From CAZSBB01 sp964605235 (lineage in GTDB: Bacteria > Planctomycetota > Phycisphaerae > Phycisphaerales > Phycisphaeraceae), in contig CAZSBB010000005.1 in the NCBI GenBank assembly GCA_964605235.1, forward strand, positions 130,011-194,010: a stretch of DNA of 64,000 nt, in the 5' to 3' direction. Below the pieces are notes generated by a model that had not been told where the DNA came from, ran no database searches, and was given only the letters and a program-made list of their open reading frames with translations. Positions 62,054-64,000 of the stretch are shown here, in pieces. The translations under genes were made by a program, and so were the position numbers. Position 1 is the first letter of the stretch; each line of letters opens with the position of its first letter.

Positions 62054-63193
62054 ATGAGCGAGTATCAGTACTACGAGTTCCTGGCCATCGATCGGCCGCT
62101 GGATGCGAGCCGGATTGAACAGTTGCGTGCCTGTTCCACGCGAGCCCGGATCACGCCAACGCACTTCGTGAACGAGTACCACTGGGGTGACTTTCGCGGC
62201 GACGTGCGAACCTTCCTGACGCGTTACTTCGATGCCATGATCTACGTCGCCAACTGGGGGACGCGCCGATTTGCGTGCCGCCTGCCCACGGACGCCGTGG
62301 ATGATGCGTCGGCTTTGGAGCCATACCAGACGCCATCCGTGGTGGTGTTCGATCATGTGAAGGGCCAGATTCTGATCGATCTGACCGCCAACGATGAAGA
62401 CTCCGGTGACGAATGGTGCGAGGGCGAGGGATGGATGGCGTCGCTGTCGCCGTTGCGTGCGGAACTGATCGCCGGCGATTGGCGGGCGCTGTACCTGGCT
62501 TGGTTGCGGGCAGTGGATCAGGGCGAGATTCCCGACAAGAGGGTCGAGCCGGCAGTACCCCCTGGGCTGATGCAACTGAGTCCATCCCAACAGGCACTGG
62601 TGCGATACCTGGACATCGACCAGGACTTGCTGGCCGCCGCCCAGCAGGCCAGTGAGCCGGGGGATGAGCCCAAAGGTGCGGAGGATTGGCTCGCTTCGTT
62701 GTCCGCGAACGACAAGGATCGACTGTTGCGGGCGGTCTGGAATGGCGAAGCGACGAAGGTGCAGGCGGAGTTGTCGCGGCGTTGGCGTCAAAGCCAGTCG
62801 GCAACGAACAAGCGCCGCTCCGCACCACGTCGGCGCGTCGCGCAGTTGCGTCAACTTGCGGAGGAGCGGCGATCCAAACGCGAGCAGGCCGAGGCACAGC
62901 GACTGGCCCGGCAGGCGGCTGAGCGCCAAGCCAGGGAAGCCGCTGCCCGTGAGGCTCGCCTGAAGTCGCTGTCGCAGCAGCCGACCCAGGCCTGGACGCT
63001 GGTCGAACAATGGATCGAGACCCGCCTGGCGGAGAACTACGATCAGGCGGTGGCCAGGTTGGTCGATCTGGCGGAACTGACCCGACGCCAGAATGATCAG
63101 GCCGCATTCGACCAGCGCTTGACGGAACTGGTCCGCAAACACGCCCGCAAGTCGACCTTGATGACGCGATTGGCGCGGGCCGGATTGAGATGA
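62054..63193 (+). CDS. Conserved hypothetical protein (SWIM-cluster type) with coiled coil
   Basis: The 379-residue product begins SEYQYYEFLAIDRPLDA, then STRARITPTHFVNEYHWGDF and ANWGTRRFACRLP, a recognisable conserved start of hypothetical proteins often seen next to SWIM zinc-finger proteins. Residues about 255-305 are a strongly charged Arg/Ala/Glu coiled coil. The ATG at 62054 is chosen because it opens the conserved part; the frame extends back to 61964. No SWIM gene is visible here. It lies directly after the dead toxin, and the zinc-ribbon gene follows 10 bases later. Confidence 0.7.
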   Translation: MSEYQYYEFLAIDRPLDASRIEQLRACSTRARITPTHFVNEYHWGDFRGDVRTFLTRYFDAMIYVANWGTRRFACRLPTDAVDDASALEPYQTPSVVVFDHVKGQILIDLTANDEDSGDEWCEGEGWMASLSPLRAELIAGDWRALYLAWLRAVDQGEIPDKRVEPAVPPGLMQLSPSQQALVRYLDIDQDLLAAAQQASEPGDEPKGAEDWLASLSANDKDRLLRAVWNGEATKVQAELSRRWRQSQSATNKRRSAPRRRVAQLRQLAEERRSKREQAEAQRLARQAAERQAREAAAREARLKSLSQQPTQAWTLVEQWIETRLAENYDQAVARLVDLAELTRRQNDQAAFDQRLTELVRKHARKSTLMTRLARAGLR

Positions 63194-63203
63194 GGCCTTG
63201 CTG

Positions 63204-63656
63204 ATGGACGAGCAACATGGCAACGCATTCACCTCCGGAGGCGAGCCGACCAAGCATCGACAGCGCTATGACCTGTTTCTCAACAGCTTCAAAGACATGG
63301 CGTTCACCCGATGCCCGACCTGCGATGGCACGACCAGGTTGCGGAAGTTCCCGCTGGTGATCCACATCGAGCCGAGCACGATGTTCGTGCTCAACAAGAC
63401 CTGCCGCTTCTGCCCGACCTGCGAGCTGTTGATCGTGCATCGGCGTGAGATTGAGCCGATGATGGCCGCGACCTTCGGCGAGCGCGCCCCGGAAATTGTC
63501 GGCAACGATTTCGTGCTTCTGGGCACACTGGAGCGAGCAGACTGGCGATTGGGCATTGCCGGCCGACTCAGCCAATCCGATGCCGCGAATCGGCTGATCC
63601 TATTCCGCAGACATCTGGATTCTGAAATTCGCGGCGGCTGGGGCCCGGCCGACTGA
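63204..63656 (+). CDS. Small zinc-ribbon-like hypothetical protein
   Basis: The 150-residue protein has CPTC (Cys37, Cys40) and CRFCPTC (Cys67, Cys70, Cys73), a likely zinc ribbon, followed by an alpha/beta tail (MMAATFGERAPEIVGNDFVL). The ATG at 63204 has GAGG upstream; a TTG at 63198 is the only longer start. It is likely co-transcribed with the upstream hypothetical gene, which suggests a shared, unknown function. Confidence 0.65.
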   Translation: MDEQHGNAFTSGGEPTKHRQRYDLFLNSFKDMAFTRCPTCDGTTRLRKFPLVIHIEPSTMFVLNKTCRFCPTCELLIVHRREIEPMMAATFGERAPEIVGNDFVLLGTLERADWRLGIAGRLSQSDAANRLILFRRHLDSEIRGGWGPAD

Positions 63657-63859
63657 GCCCGCACGCGCCTTCGTCCTCGGTGACCTTCTCGGTGCCCTCG
63701 TTCAAGCCCTGGGGCGTTCCGGTGCCCGACTCGGTGCCAAAATGCAGTCCGGTGCAGGGCACGTTTGTCGCTCGCAGGCCAAGTGAAGACAACGACGGGC
63801 TCGCGGCATTCACGTCGCAACGTTCGAGCGGGGCGCGAGATGGGGGACGGCTGGCAACG
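63657..63859. other. Spacer, nothing recognised
   Basis: No credible gene. The long minus-strand open frame across this spacer runs into the tRNA and is a shadow. Confidence 0.5.
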
Positions 63860-63900
63860 AAAAAAGCCAACGGGACAGGATTGTCCTTCGCTGGCCGTTG
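63860..63900 (-). terminator. Intrinsic terminator of the tRNA-Gly transcript
   Basis: On the minus strand an interrupted hairpin (CAACG...CGTTG with an inner GGACA-ATCC-TGTCC) is followed by GGC and six T (complement of 63860-63865), 22 bases after the tRNA 3' end. Confidence 0.6.
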
Positions 63901-63921
63901 TTTCGAGGCTTCCGGAGAGAA

Positions 63922-63993
63922 AGCGGGTGAAGGGACTTGAACCCTCGACATTCACGTTGGCAACGTGACGCTCTACCACTGAGCTACACCCGC
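63922..63993 (-). tRNA. tRNA-Gly (anticodon GCC)
   Basis: The minus strand folds as a full cloverleaf: acceptor GCGGGTG/CACCCGC (63987-63993 with 63923-63929), D arm GCTC/GAGC, anticodon arm TCACG-TTGCCAA-CGTGA with anticodon GCC, and T arm GAGGG-TTCAAGT-CCCTT with discriminator T. CCA is not encoded. The gene is complete. Confidence 0.95.
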
Positions 63994-64000
63994 GTAGCAG

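Noticed and set aside
63568..63979. Minus-strand frames running through the tRNA-Gly
   Set aside because: They overlap the tRNA and are typical false ORFs produced by tRNA sequence.
1..64000. CRISPR arrays, prophage structural genes, rRNA, riboswitches
   Set aside because: I looked for regularly spaced repeats, phage morphogenesis genes and known RNA motifs and saw none that can be supported.

Overview
The window is a high-GC, gene-dense bacterial segment devoted to breaking down sulfated and acylated polysaccharides. It looks like Planctomycetota, probably Phycisphaerae; Lentisphaerota or Kiritimatiellota are alternatives. The reasons are seven Cys-type sulfatases, four very large secreted proteins of the DUF6067 / GH123-like kind, three stand-alone pseudopilins with a TLIELLVVI-type N-terminus, many glycoside hydrolase families, dedicated LacI/GntR regulators, and a tRNA-Gly without an encoded CCA. 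No ribosomal or other phylogenetic marker is present, so the placement is inference.

Layout. (1) 2-709: 3' end of a CBM9-like protein. (2) 767-11519, minus strand: LacI regulator, GH106-like hydrolase, sulfatase, GH36 alpha-galactosidase, SGNH hydrolase, a dead stub of a pectate-lyase-3/GH28 gene, then GH35-like beta-galactosidase and a CBM9 lipoprotein with their own promoter. (3) 11835-20311, plus: pseudopilin and two giant secreted DUF6067-type proteins behind a near-consensus promoter. (4) 20318-25498, minus: GntR regulator, sulfatase, an alpha/alpha-barrel protein and a Gfo/Idh/MocA oxidoreductase, each junction an ATGA overlap; a sulfatase (25563-26975) is divergent. (5) 27.0-27.6 kb: graveyard of an integrase tail, an antitoxin tail and an IS3-type OrfA start. 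(6) 27632-31227: GH95-like enzyme and sulfatase. (7) 31282-54190: a large divergon around 40.8-41.1 kb. The left arm is pseudopilin, DUF6067 protein, sulfatase, TIM-barrel protein and acyl esterase. The right arm is a GntR-HTH/solute-binding-protein fusion, DUF6067 protein, acyl esterase, sulfatase, GH78 and GH42. (8) 54212-60166, minus: sulfatase, LacI regulator, pseudopilin, parallel beta-helix protein, plus a candidate Cys-rich small ORF. (9) 60.5-64.0 kb: integrase tail, AbiE-type antitoxin with a beheaded toxin, two conserved hypothetical genes and tRNA-Gly.

How it may work together (inference). Large DUF6067, beta-helix and CBM9 proteins carry signal peptides or a lipobox and probably act on polymer outside or at the envelope, perhaps displayed with the pseudopilins. 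The sulfatases and most glycosidases have no visible signal peptide and probably act on imported, partly degraded chains: desulfation, deacylation, then removal of galactosyl, fucosyl and rhamnosyl residues, with the oxidoreductase handling monosaccharides. At least four regulators appear to sense different fragments. Shared promoter elements link distant loci: GntR with the GH35 gene, and the second LacI with its adjacent sulfatase. No sugar transporter, sulfatase-maturing enzyme or T2SS/pilus machinery is encoded here.
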